NCBI RefSeq assembly: GCF_026151205.1
Contig: NC_087072.1
Span: 791,875-855,874 of the forward strand
Direction: 5' to 3'
DNA length: 64,000 nucleotides
Source: Bolinopsis microptera
Taxonomy: Eukaryota > Ctenophora > Tentaculata > Lobata > Bolinopsidae
Below, piece after piece: positions 46,001 to 59,436 of this stretch (the stretch's first letter is position 1; each line of letters starts with the position of its first letter). The notes under the pieces are model-generated. The model made no database searches and was not told the origin of the DNA. It saw only the letters and a list, made by a program, of their open reading frames with translations. Position numbers and translations under genes: made by a program.

Positions 46001-49000
46001 GTTCAGCATCATGGCTCCTATTGGAGCGGGGGCGTACATAAAGGAGGAGGAGATGGAGAGAAGAACTATGGTTATCACGCTCTTTCGCCCGTGAACTTTG
46101 GTGTTTCTTGTCAGGAGTTTGACAATGGTGATGCAGGAGCTGATAATGTTGATGAGGGCGAAGAGAAAGAGATTTATCAGGAAGTTGTTGATGACGTCAT
46201 CCCAGCCGACAGGACAGGTCAGTGACTGCACCATGGGGTCCCAGACACAGTAGTAACCCTTGGTCTCCGATAGCTCGTACTTCTGGACACCAGACACTAT
46301 CGGGGGAATGCCTGAAGAGACATCTTTAATTAGTTTCAGCAATACAATTAAAGTTTGAAATCAAACATACAGTAAAATACCTTAAATAACCTAACTTCCT
46401 TCAAGTCGGATCCGAACCGTCAAAATAACCATTGATTGATTCTAGAACAAAGATGTCCAGATAACAACTAGCTAACTAGTCATGGAGGGGGATTATTTAA
46501 AACATATAAGAGATACGAAAAGATTGTATCAGCAGGAGCTTTCAAAATACATATCGTCTTCAGCTAACTAGTGTTTGGTTACTCACCAACATCAGTCATG
46601 TACATGAGGAAGCAGACCACCATATTCAGGAACCATATAAAGAAGACGGTGTAAATGAGTCTTGGTTTGATGACGTATCTTGGGAAGGTTATCACCACTA
46701 GTCTCTGAACGCTCATCATCGTGGTGATGAAGAGGGACATCCTGTAGAAGAAGAGCTGGAGGATGGTCAGGACGAAGGTCAGGATGGTTGGAGGGGCGAT
46801 GAAATCTCTCTCCGGTTTGAGGAAGTGGTAGATGGCAGCTGGGAGACCGGTTATTAGACTCAGGAAATCAGAGAGTGCCAGGAAGAAGAGGAGAAGGGAG
46901 GTGGTCTTCTTCCGGTTCCTGAAGTGGTAGACGAAGACGATGGGGTTAAGGAGGCTGGAGGTGATGAGCATGAGGCACTGTGAACACCCGAACACGTAGT
47001 CCAGGGTCACGGAGTTGGTGCCGTTCTCTCGGTAGAACACAGTCATCTTAGCACACTGGGGACGCTAACATGGATCTAGCGGGAGAGTTAGACAAATTAA
47101 TAAACAATAGCAATATTGATAAGCTAGTGCTAAATCTTGTTATCACCGATCTTACGATATTCAATATTGTTAAGACGAGCTGAGATTATGTCTTACGCTC
47201 TAATTTACCAATACTCAGCTCAGGGTGGTCCATCAATTCTGCGAAATTTCTGATGGAAATGATATTAATAATACTTTTACTGCAGGGGTGAGTGGCACAT
47301 CAGATGATTAAGTGCCGAAACAAAACTGTGTCAGTCAACAATGCAGTCAATCGCAATTCTCTTATTTACCCCTATAGCTCGATAGGTTTTGTTGGCTCAT
47401 GAATTGGATTGGCGGACCGCACGAGACCAACATGAATAGCAGTGTGTTCTGTAGATTGTACCATGAATAGCAGACACGTTCTTATCATGACAAGTGTGGT
47501 GGTAGAGCTACCAGCTAGAGGGTGGTAAAGGATAGTTCGTTACATTTAGAAACAGCAGCAATGATGGGTGTTGACATGGTTTGAGAGTTGGTGGTCAATC
47601 GGAAAGATAAGAGTGACACCAAGCGGTGGCAAGAACGCGACTGTAATCGGACAGATACATCTAAAATTGACAATAAGTCCGTTCAACTAACAGAGCCGAT
47701 TACTACTACAGCTACTTCTACTAATAATGATCTCTATTTCAGTGAGTGACAAGAGGAATCGAGCTCCTACCCCAATAAACCTTACTCCTCAAATCAGACT
47801 AGAGCACGCTCTCGTGAAACAGACTCTCACCGAGTCTTTCGGACTTCGTTTCGTCAAAGAAGTGGGTAAAATTTGGAATAAGTTGTAAGAAATGTAAATT
47901 ATTTAATAAAATATCTAAAAGAAAGTAAATATAGCTTAATTTTCTAAGTCGGTAAGTCATATTCATTAGAGTCGCCAATTAAAAAACAGTATCGCGGGGG
48001 TAAATGGTAGAATATGTCGTCAAACACACCACTTCCGCAGGACCAGCAAATGTTCGAGACAATACTGCGGGATGTGTTCTCCGGGACTTGCGACAACTTT
48101 GCAATTCCTAAATCCGACTGTACACCTCCTCCCGACGTGAGTACTTTGGTTAAAATTAGACGAGAATTAAAATTAAACTGTTTTTTAAATAACTAGTTAA
48201 CAGGTGGGGGGGGGGGGGGGGGTCAACCCCGAGTTAATCATAGCAAGTGTGTTTAAACAAATTAAAGGGGTCAAACATAAAACTTGTTTTCAAAATCAAT
48301 GAAAGGAGCTTTATGAACGTTCTATTACAGCGAAGAGCCATTAACACTCTCCCCATAGAAAATACTCCTTTTGATGTTTTTCTGTAAATTTAAAGTGCGA
48401 AAGCGTCCTTTGTGTTTATGCTGTGAATAAATGAATTACTGACTGCAAACGTAAAATAGCACTGTTATTTTCAATATCTGATAACAAAATTGCGAAATAT
48501 CGAAGACTTATAGGCTGACGTGGTCAACAGCGAAGTCAGCTTAAGAATTGCTCAAGTTAACATGGAATGAGAATTTAAACGGCCTTGTTTAACGGGATTG
48601 CGCTGTAAAAACTTCCTCATTTCCTGAATTAGTGAAATTATTTTGTTAGATTTCAATTGAACAGAACGAACATAACTACATAAAACAACTGCTTAATGTA
48701 GTTGTGTTATATATTCGAATATTTGCTGACAAATACTGTCACGTTAAGTGAATATTGGAGATTGCAACTCCGTTTATAAAATACTGGTTCGGTTGAGAAC
48801 TATAAATCTACAAAGTGTTCACGATACATTAGTACGGTTTAGAACATCTGTAGATTAATTCACGAAGGAGCAATCAGCTATATTTTGCGCTCATTTTCTT
48901 TGTAAATCGATAACAATTATGTTCCAACGGCCAACCAGTCCAGATATCAAAATTTGACATAATCTTCAAAAATGTGACTTTGCGAGGCCCAAGATCGTTT

Positions 49001-52000
49001 AGGTCGACTCTGATACACACACGATGGCAGTTGCGCAGTCCGTGAAAAATGTGAAAACCTCAAATTAGCCGTATAAGAACACGAAAAACCATTTTAACTC
49101 GCATTGACCTCATTTTTATACCTTATTTTCAGATAAGAGCACATTTTGTGCAACAAGCGGAGTTAGCCGGATACGAGACACACAATCCCTGGGTCTCCAA
49201 AGCAATGCAACTTTACTACCTCAGTCAGACCTACTCTACTCTCATTGTGGCAGGTATACCTACCTAGCTAGCTTCACTTTAATGTTGAGAAGTCATCCAT
49301 ATCTGATTTGGGGTCCTAAATCTTATATCCCTGTTTAGCTGTTTTATCTTAGATCAAAAGTCAAAATTCGAGTTAATTTACGTATTTAAAAAAATAAGCT
49401 GCCAATATTGTCCCAGAAATAGGCTTCTCAATGCTGTGTCTCCCAGGTCCGTCAGCAGTGGGGAAGTCGGCCCTGCTGTCCACCCTGATAAACACCCTGT
49501 CAACCCAGACTCCAGCCGCTCACATCCACAAGATAGTCAGAGTTAACCCGCTCTCGGTGGACACACTGGACAAGATATTCGGCCACATTAATACCAATGG
49601 GGAGTGGGTGGACGGGATCTTTACAGCTGCTTGGAAGAAAGCCAACAACTTCAGGAACACGTCCACTTGGCTAGTTATGGACTCTCCTCTTCACAGGTAC
49701 CCTGATATCCAGATCACTGCGTTTATAAAGGTTGATGCGCTACTGCTATATGACTCTTGAAGAAATTTAGATAACAAAACCGTCGCAAATATGGTTAAAA
49801 GTGAATTACCAAGGACTTTATCAGCTCGTGGGCGGACATGCTCCACTCAGTGATGCAGCAGAGCAGACAACTGACTCTACCTAATGGAGACAGGATGTTC
49901 ATGGAGGGAAACTTGCAGCTGGTGTTCGAGACTGATAGTCTGGCAGGAGTCTCGCCTGCTATTATTCTCCCCTCTGGTTAGAATTGCTCTAAACTTTACA
50001 GTAATAATAAACAATACAGTAATAATGCGACTAACTGCAGTCCGACTAACTGCTCGTGCAGCCAGTGTGTGTTCACAGCCTACTAGTTACTACTAATACT
50101 AGCCCGATTGTAGACTAAGTCAAAACTCGGTTAAACAAATTTCAACACGTATTTGTCTTAGCTAATGGTAGTAATTTTAATATAATGGCGCTCAAGTTAG
50201 ACTAAAATAACTGAAACTGCGTGCTGAAATAGCTGAAACTGTCTGCTTTTTTAACAAATATTCGTCGAGCAAGAATTGTGCCTCGTACGGATAGTATTCT
50301 GACTATTTTTATCAACTATTTTTATCAGGTATGCTGTACATGGAGCCGGAAGTGCTGGGTTGGGAGCCTCTTAGCAACACCTGGCTTGCTACTCGTACGC
50401 CTCAAGATGCCCACGTAAGTTAATACTAATAGGATACGTAGCTTTAAAATAAGAGTCAGATGAGCAGAGGTATTGTGAGATGATGTGGACCAGACGATGT
50501 CTGAGACTGTCAGTCAACGTAACGTATAAAAATGTGGGTCAAACAAATAACAGTCGGGTGGTTACTGCGGAGAGGTAAGTTTATTTTGCCACACGACAGA
50601 TTTTAAAAAGACTTGCGCTACCAACACAGACACATTCAGCGACTATGTGAGATGAAACAGAATTCTAACATAACGAAACTGAGGCACTGGACTACTGGAG
50701 TAAACTTATTTTAAAGTTAACAGGCTGTTAGTAGAGTAATAGGCGAGCATTTAGCAGAATCATCAAGTAGATATACAGTAATCCTAGCAATATAGTAATT
50801 ATAGCGATTAGAAATATAGGATAAGTAGTATATCGATTATAGCAATATAGTGATAAGTAGTATATCGATAATACAGATAATCTAGTATATAATAATAATC
50901 TAAGTTGTTTACTCGCATTGATGTGAGGAATGAAATATTAATAAAGACGTAAAATATTTTAATATGATAATCCTAAAGGTTAAGTAATAGAATTTAGCCA
51001 AGATCATTATTAAGAATGATAGATCAAATAACTTCGACTAGGATAACAATGATGATCTGAGAAAAATTGCCTGACTTTTTGGAAGAGTACACATTGCACT
51101 ATCGATAGAATTTGCTAACACTTTAAAAAAAGTAAAATTAATCAAGAATACCATCGCTTGAAACGGTGCAGTATAACGCTCAATATAACCTCTCCATACT
51201 ATACCGGCTTTTCGGGGGAAACTAAAAATGCGCGGTAAAGATTAAAGAAGCGAAACTAAAAATGTGCCGTGTTTTTGAATTGCCCTCTGAAGTGAGTTTG
51301 ACGAACACATTGACTCCGATACAGTTTGTCAGTTGTATCTAAAAACACGAGTTCTCAAATGCTTGTAACCTATCCTGAGATAAGAGGTCCCTGATAAAGT
51401 GGTTTAACCGAGCCCCCTATTTGAGTATACGTATAACAATGTGTTGTACACTGTACAGTTACTACTTGGGCCCCTACCTGGCCCCCTACTGTGTTAAACT
51501 AAGAAACAGGAGTTTTTTTCCACCTTATAATATATAATCACGTGATAACTCCTCCTTGAACTATACACTTGATTAATAAGGTTTCTTTACTACTCATTGA
51601 TCAATTATGATGCTACATAGACTCTGATCTGACAAAATGGTTTTGAATTTCACCCATCAACAAAAAGTAGCAATTAAAACACAAGGATTCGTTTTAATGC
51701 TGTGGATAAAACCAATTTTCATCCCATTTGCAGTGGCGTCGCTCGTTGAGTAGTTGCGTTTTCGAGTTATTTTTGCGGGCTGCAGCAGTTAAAGACTGGA
51801 AGACATTTGAGTAAGACCACACGGCACTTATGTTCTAACAGCTCTTTCTCTGTGTAAGCAGCCTACCCTAAAGTTAGTTAAAATATCAGATCGGAAATAG
51901 GATTACCTGGTTGGCAGAGCAGGGAGATTAAAACTATCGAAAGTTTCTGTCAGTTTGTTCTGATTGATTGGCAAAGATCTCGACCTGGGATTTGACAGAA

Positions 52001-55000
52001 TATTTAAATCCAATAAATAGAGATAATTTTACTCCATTCAGTTCCACCTTATATAGATCACGTGATAACTTCCCCTTGATCCAGGTGTTGAGACTGTAAC
52101 ATGTGATATCACGTGACATTACCAGGTGTTGAGACTGTAACATGTGATATCACGTGACATTACCAGGTGTTGAGACTGTAACATGTGATATCACGTGACA
52201 TTACCAGGTGTTGAGACTGTAACATGTGATATCACGTGACATTACCAGGTGTTGAGACTGTAACATGTGATATCACGTGACATTACCAGGTGTTGAGACT
52301 GTAACATGTGATATCACGTGACATTACCAGGTGTTGAGACTGTAACATGTGATATCACGTGACATTACCAGGTGTTGAGACTGTAACATGTGATATCACG
52401 TGACATTACCAGGTGTTGAGATTGTAACATGTGATATCACGTGACATTACCAGGTGTTGAGACTGTAACATGTGATATCACGTGACATTACCAGGTGTTG
52501 AGACTGCTGTTCAGCAAGTTAGCTGGACCCCTACTCTCGTATGTAACGGAGGAAGTGACGCCGATAGTGAAGGTTTGCAACACTGGTCTGTTCAGGACCT
52601 TCATCAACCTTCTCACCGCCATGCTAGACAACTTCGCAGAGGTAAATTAGTAGCAGACAGCTTTCTTTTTTAATCCGTCACTTATTGAAATAACAAAATG
52701 CCTACTGCATGGACCAAAAACATCAAATCATATAAGTCGATCAACAACAAAGCGAGTTCTTATTTATTAAAGTATCAAGTAAAGGTTCATAAGTGAGTAG
52801 TGGCACTGTCACTACTACTAGTACTGTAATGTAATGTCCCCAGGTAAAAGCAGAGTCTAACTCGGAGATACTGATGGAACGTATCGTACTGTTCTGCTTG
52901 GTCTGGTCACTGGGAGGACTTCTGCCTCCCCGCCAGCAGCAGCCTTTCTCTGATATCGTCAAATCTCTTACTTCCTGGTAAGCAGCAGCCTTTCTCTGAT
53001 ATCGTCAAATCTCTTACTTCCTGGTAAGCAGCAGCCTTTCTCTGATATCGTCAAATCTCTAACTTCCTGGTAAGCAGCAGCCTTTCTCTGATATCGTCAA
53101 ATCTCTTACTTCCTGGTAAGCAGCAGCCTTTCTCTGATATCGTCAAATCTCTTACTTCCTGGTAAGCAGCAGCCTTTCTCTGATATCGTCAAATCTCTAA
53201 CTTCCTGGTAAGCAGCAGCCTTTCTCTGATATCGTCAAATCTCTTACTTCCTGGTAAGCAGCAGCCTTTCTCTGATATCGTCAAATCTCTAACTTCCTGG
53301 TAAGCAGCAGCCTTTCTCTGATATCGTCAAATCTCTTACTTCCTGGTAAGCAGCAGCCTTTCTCTGATATCGTCAAATCTCTTACTTCCTGGTAAGCAGC
53401 AGCCTTTCTCTGATATCGTCAAATCTCTTACTTCCTGGTAAGCAGCAGCCTTTCTCTGATATCGTCAAATCTCTTACTTCCTGGTAAGCAGCAGCCTTTC
53501 TCTGATATCGTCAAATCTCTAACTTCCTGGTAAGCAGCAGCCTTTCTCTGATATCGTCAAATCTCTAACTTCCTGGTAAGCAGCAGCCTTTCTCTGATAT
53601 CGTCAAATCTCTTACTTCCTGGTAAGCAGCAGCCTTTCTCTGATATCGTCAAATCTCTTACTTCCTGGTAAGCAGCAGCCTTTCTCTGATATCGTCAAAT
53701 CTCTTACTTCCTGGTAAGCAGCAGCCTTTCTCTGATATCGTCAAATCTCTTACTTCCTGGTAAGCAGCAGCCTTTCTCTGATATCGTCAAATCTCTTACT
53801 TCCTGGTAAGCAGCAGCCTTTCTCTGATATCGTCAAATCTCTCACTTCCTGGTAAGCAGCAGCCTTTCTCTGATATCGTCAAATCTCTTACTTCCTGGTA
53901 AGCAGCAGCCTTTCTCTGATATCGTCAAATCTCTTACTTCCTGGTAAGCAGCAGCTTTTCTCTGATATCGTCAAATCTCTTACTTCCTGGTAAGCAGCAG
54001 CCTTTCTCTGATATCGTCAAATCTCTAACTTCCTGGTAAGCAGCAGCCTTTCTCTGATATCGTCAAATCTCTAACTTCCTGGTAAGCAGCAGCTTTCTCT
54101 GATATCGTCAAATCTCTAACTTCCTGGTAAGCAGCAGCCTTTCTCTGATATCGTCAAATCTCTTACTTCCTGGTAAGCAGCAGCCTTTCTCTGATATCGT
54201 CAAATCTCTTACTTCCTGGTAAGCAGCAGCCTTTCTCTGATATCGTCAAATCTCTTACTTCCTGGTAAGCAGCAGCCTTTCTCTGATATCGTCAAATCTC
54301 TTACTTCCTGGTAAGCAGCAGCCTTTCTCTGATATCGTCAAATCTCTTACTTCCTGGTAAGCAGCAGCCTTTCTCTGATATCGTCAAATCTCTTACTTCC
54401 TGGTAAGCAGCAGCCTTTCTCTGATATCGTCAAATCTCTTACTTCCTGGTAAGCAGCAGCCTTTCTCTGATATCGTCAAATCTCTTACTTCCTGGTAAGC
54501 AGCAGCCTTTCTCTGATATCGTCAAATCTCTTACTTCCTGGTAAGTAGCAGCCTTTCTCTGATATCGTCAAATCTCTTACTTCCTGGTAAGCAGCAGCCT
54601 TTCTCTGATATCGTCAAATCTCTTACTTCCTGGTAAGCAGCAGCCTTTCTCTGATATCGTCAAATCTCTTACTTCCTGGTAAGCAGCAGCCTTTCTCTGA
54701 TATCGTCAAATCTCTTACTTCCTGGTAAGCAGCAGCCTTTCTCTGATATCGTCAAATCTCTAACTTCCTGGTAAGCAGCAGCCTTTCTCTGATATCGTCA
54801 AATCTCTTACTTCCTGGTAAGCAGCAGCCTTTCTCTGATATCGTCAAATCTCTTACTTCCTGGTAAGCAGCAGCCTTTCTCTGATATCGTCAAATCTCTT
54901 ACTTCCTGGTAAGCAGCAGCCTTTCTCTGATATCGTCAAATCTCTTACTTCCTGGTAAGCAGCAGCCTTTCTCTGATATCGTCAAATCTCTTACTTCCTG

Positions 55001-58000
55001 GTAAGCAGCAGCCTTTCTCTGATATCGTCAAATCTCTTACTTCCTGGTAAGCAGCAGCCTTTCTCTGATATCGTCAAATCTCTTACTTCCTGGTAAGCAG
55101 CAGCCTTTCTCTGATATCGTCAAATCTCTAACTTCCTGGTAAGCAGCAGCCTTTCTCTGATATCGTCAAATCTCTTACTTCCTGGTAAGCAGCAGCCTTT
55201 CTCTGATATCGTCAAATCTCTTACTTCCTGGTAAGTTCTACTTACAAATAATATAAATAATTTGATAAGGAAAATGTTCCCTTCTTTACAATATCGCGTC
55301 GTATTATTGCAACCAGAGACCCCTGATTGCAACGGTTGTGAATTAATCGTGGATAATAAGTTTGTTGACCAAAATTACTAAGCTGAACTAAGTAAAGTGA
55401 ATGCTTATCTTAAGAATTTAACCCAATGAATGCATATCATCACTGATAAATGATAATGATATCAAGCAACCGAACGCCCCAACCTTACCAATGCAATGTT
55501 GCTAGGAACATGCACTCATTAACAAATAGCGACTCAGCATTAACAAATAGCGACTCAGCATTAACCGATATTACATACTGCTCCTTCATAATATTAACCG
55601 ATCCTGACCAAATCAAAGATTACTCACGCTGACGTTGAGCTCACAGCAGATGAATACTGCTCCTTCATAATATTATATGAATAATGTTTAATTTTACCTT
55701 AACTTCACGATTACGAATGCAGCTTCACTGAGCTCTATACCCTTAGTAAATTGCTATTGGCTTATTGGCTAAAACATTAGTAAGTATATTAGAGATTAGT
55801 ATACGCAACTTTCAGATCAAATGGCTAAATAAAAGTAGATCATGTGCGATAATGAATATGAAGTTAGAATTTCAATAGGCAGAGCATCCTCATACTATCC
55901 TCTTGTGGGCCACTTAGGTCCAGCCTCTCTCAAAATTTATATAAAAATAAAAGAAAAAAATAAGCTGGAAGGCTGACTAAATGACATGCTTTAAATGTTT
56001 TGAAACCTAAACTAGTAAGCTGTCTGGTAAGTTGTAAAAGAATGGTAAGTTGGATGTTTTATTGACCACAAGTTATAACCGTGGTTTGTATTTTGGCACA
56101 CATGGTAAGGATGGTAAGGGGAACAGAAAGAGCATAAACTGAACAAACGCTTGATAAAAATGTTCACACGGGCATAAAGTCGTGCCCGACGACGAGATTC
56201 ACGTTTACAGATTATTCAATAAGTGCGGCAAGAAAAATTTATAAACTGTAACAGGCTTTGAGGCCTCGTTGGATTTAGTAGAATTAATGCGTTGACAATC
56301 TAATAACGAATATTCAATAAGTTAATATTTGAAAAATAAAATATTCTTTTTTTTAATACTTACAAAATTTTCTTGAACAATCAATTCTTTTACAAAACGT
56401 GACTTGTCATCTCGAAGATTTATTGAAAATGAGGTTTTATTGACCACAAGTTAAAACTGTGGTTTGTATTTTAGCACACACTTAACACCACAACAACCAC
56501 GCTAACACTCAAAACTAGCTTTAAAGTTTTTATCTAATTGGGTTAGCACTAAGTGCAGTCTCCAGTTGCTAGAAAGTGAAGGAGAATAAAGCAGGTGGCG
56601 ACTGGAATTGAAGGACTATAAACGTCAATTTCCCAAATAAAGTAACCTGATTTGAAACGCTTAAACAGTTAACCATTATCCTAATAACACTTAATTTCAG
56701 CCTGCCGGAGTACACAGATAACACAGTGTACGACTACTACGTGGACGAGGCCGGAGAGTGGGACAGCTGGTATAACCTGTGAGTAAAGGCTCCTTAATAA
56801 GGAGTACGGGGCTCCTTAATAAGGATCGGAGTACGTGGCTCCTTATCCTTATATCTAGTGCTCACTTTAAACACTCTCACACCTTGTTATCGCGCTATCT
56901 CTGAACCATCGAGGTAACGTGGTGATGATGACGAATACAGGATATAAGACAAATGACCAACTGATCTAGAACCCTGACCAACAAGTCTCCCTAGTGGAGA
57001 TCCTCTGCTTCAACCATTATCTATGATCTGCTAATCGAATTAGTTGGTAAAATTTGGGGGGTAAATTTGAGAAGCGACAGCCTGATAACGGTTAACGAGG
57101 TGAGGGGAGATATAAAGCGGGGAGTAGTGTATTTAGCTTGCACCATATGTTGGGGTACCACCTCTACGAGGGGTAGTTAAAGTTTAAAAGTTTACTGTGG
57201 TTACGTTAGGCAGTCTGGTAACGAGACTACAACACTGTTAAGTTACATAGTATAGCGGATCACACGGTTGTTGGATTGCATCACAGAGGGGGGTATCCAT
57301 GGTTACAGCTGGAACTCTCAGACTCTGTTATTGTCTGTGTCGTAATGTTACCAACTGCTCATGCTCAGATAGTCTGTATCATTTGAACCGTGAAACCAGC
57401 GCTGTTACACTCACAATGACCGGCTATGTCACTGTCTGACTGTCAGTGACAATGACCAGCTATGTCATGGTCTGAGCTGTCAGTGACAATGACCGGCTAT
57501 GTCATGGTCTGAGTTGCTAGTATAGTGTGTTACTAGTTAGTCGGAGGAGGAGCTGCTATTTATAGGAGGAGTAGCTAGTGTGTTTTTAGCTGGTGCTACT
57601 AACGATCACAGCTGGTCATTTGTTGCTGTGATTACCAAGTCAACTCGTTATCTATTACAATGGGGCAGCTCTGTATTGACTACTATTCTGACTAGAAACT
57701 GCTGAATAAAGGAAAAGGGGGATGTTTTAACAACCCCAACTTAGACCGACTTCTCTTACCCTAACCACTGCTAATGACATAATATTAATAAGTCGCGACA
57801 ACTGTCAACAATCGTATTACGATCGGTATTTCAAGCCAAATTCTGACAGACACTCTGTAAACTTATAACAGACACTCTACAAACCTATAACAAAACTTTC
57901 CTGCAGAATCCCTGAAGCGATAGTGGAACAGCTTGATCATTTTGTGGAGAATATAGACACCACACGAACCTACTACTTGATGCATCTCGCCAGTATCACC

Positions 58001-59395
58001 AACCAGAATATTCTGCTCACTGGACCTCCTGCTACCGGCAAAACCAACATCGTCAACAGGTAACTAACCTCCTTAGCGACAGGTAACTAACCTCCTTAGC
58101 AACAGGTAACTAACCTCTTTTCAAACAGGTAACTAACCTCCTTAGCAACAGGTAACTAACCTCCTGCTACCGGCAAAACAAACATCGTCAACAGGTAACT
58201 AACCTCTATAGCAACAGGTAACTAGCCTCCTTAGCAACAGGTAACTAACCTCCTTAACTCTGGTTATATGAGTGTTACTTTCCCCGAAAATGCTCTGTTT
58301 GAGACTGTAGAGACACGCCGACTGGGGGTCGTATTTATTGCATGAAGTAGTACTTGCAGTAAAGAAAGCGCTGAAAAGATTGCTTGACTGAACGAGACGA
58401 ATATTCTGCAAGCTGTGAACTACTGATGAAATCATTAATAAGTCCTACTGAAGTCGAGGCCAGCAACTCGTGATGAAGATTAAATTTTCAGTTTCTTCAG
58501 AAGGAGACTCTGTAAAGTTATTACAGAAAATGGAGCCTCGAACAAAAGTCACCAACTAATTACCTGCACGTGCGATGTAATGTGCGTGATATGAGCACTG
58601 ATTAATATCAATATCGGGCTTTGGTACCGAAGTTTCGCAACCAGCATCTGACTTAGTAAAACTAATTGTAGTGTTTGCTAGGCAAGGCATAACGTAACTC
58701 CCGAAACTGTTTCAATATTGATATTAAGATTAACTTTAAGACACAATATTGCTTACGTATGTTGGGATTTTAGTAAGAATATTTTTCTATGATCAATCGA
58801 ACCCAAGAAACCCTAGAAATAGAATAAACACTGTTTCTTGTTTCTAATTTGTTTTAACTAATTTTCAGGTTCTTGAGAGCTCCAGACAAAGTAAACTTTG
58901 TCACCAGAACCCTGGTCTACTGTGAAAACACTAAACCTACTCTCTTCCAAGAGGTACGTTGTGTGAAAGGACCGGGCATCTTTTAGGTTTTACGTTAAGT
59001 TACCAAAAGTAGAAAGTGAAAGTAGAAAGTGAAAGAAGAAAGTGAAAGTAGAAAGTGAAAGTAGAAATTGCATGTTGACGAAAGCGGATAACTGGTTTAT
59101 TAGTGACTCCGGGTCTACAATGTATTGAAATTCCCTGTCATCTGGGCACGGACTACGAAACAGCAACTTATTTAACAATTATTTGCACTGCAGGTAGTAG
59201 AACACACAATAGTCAAGTGAAAGTAGAAAGTGAAAGTGAAAGTAGAAAGTGAAAGTAGAAATTATTTAACAATAATTTGCCCTGCAGGTAGTAGAACACA
59301 CAATAGTTCACCGTCAAGTGAAAGTAGAAAGTGAAAGTAGAAAGTGAAAGTAGAAAGTGAAAGTAGAAAGTGAAAGTAGAAAGTGAAAGTAGAAA

Positions 59396-59436
<41 letters not shown>

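Noticed and set aside
52932-55236. CRISPR-like array
   Set aside because: The repeats are head-to-tail with no unique spacers, the genome is eukaryotic, and the unit is the end of a dynein exon plus donor.
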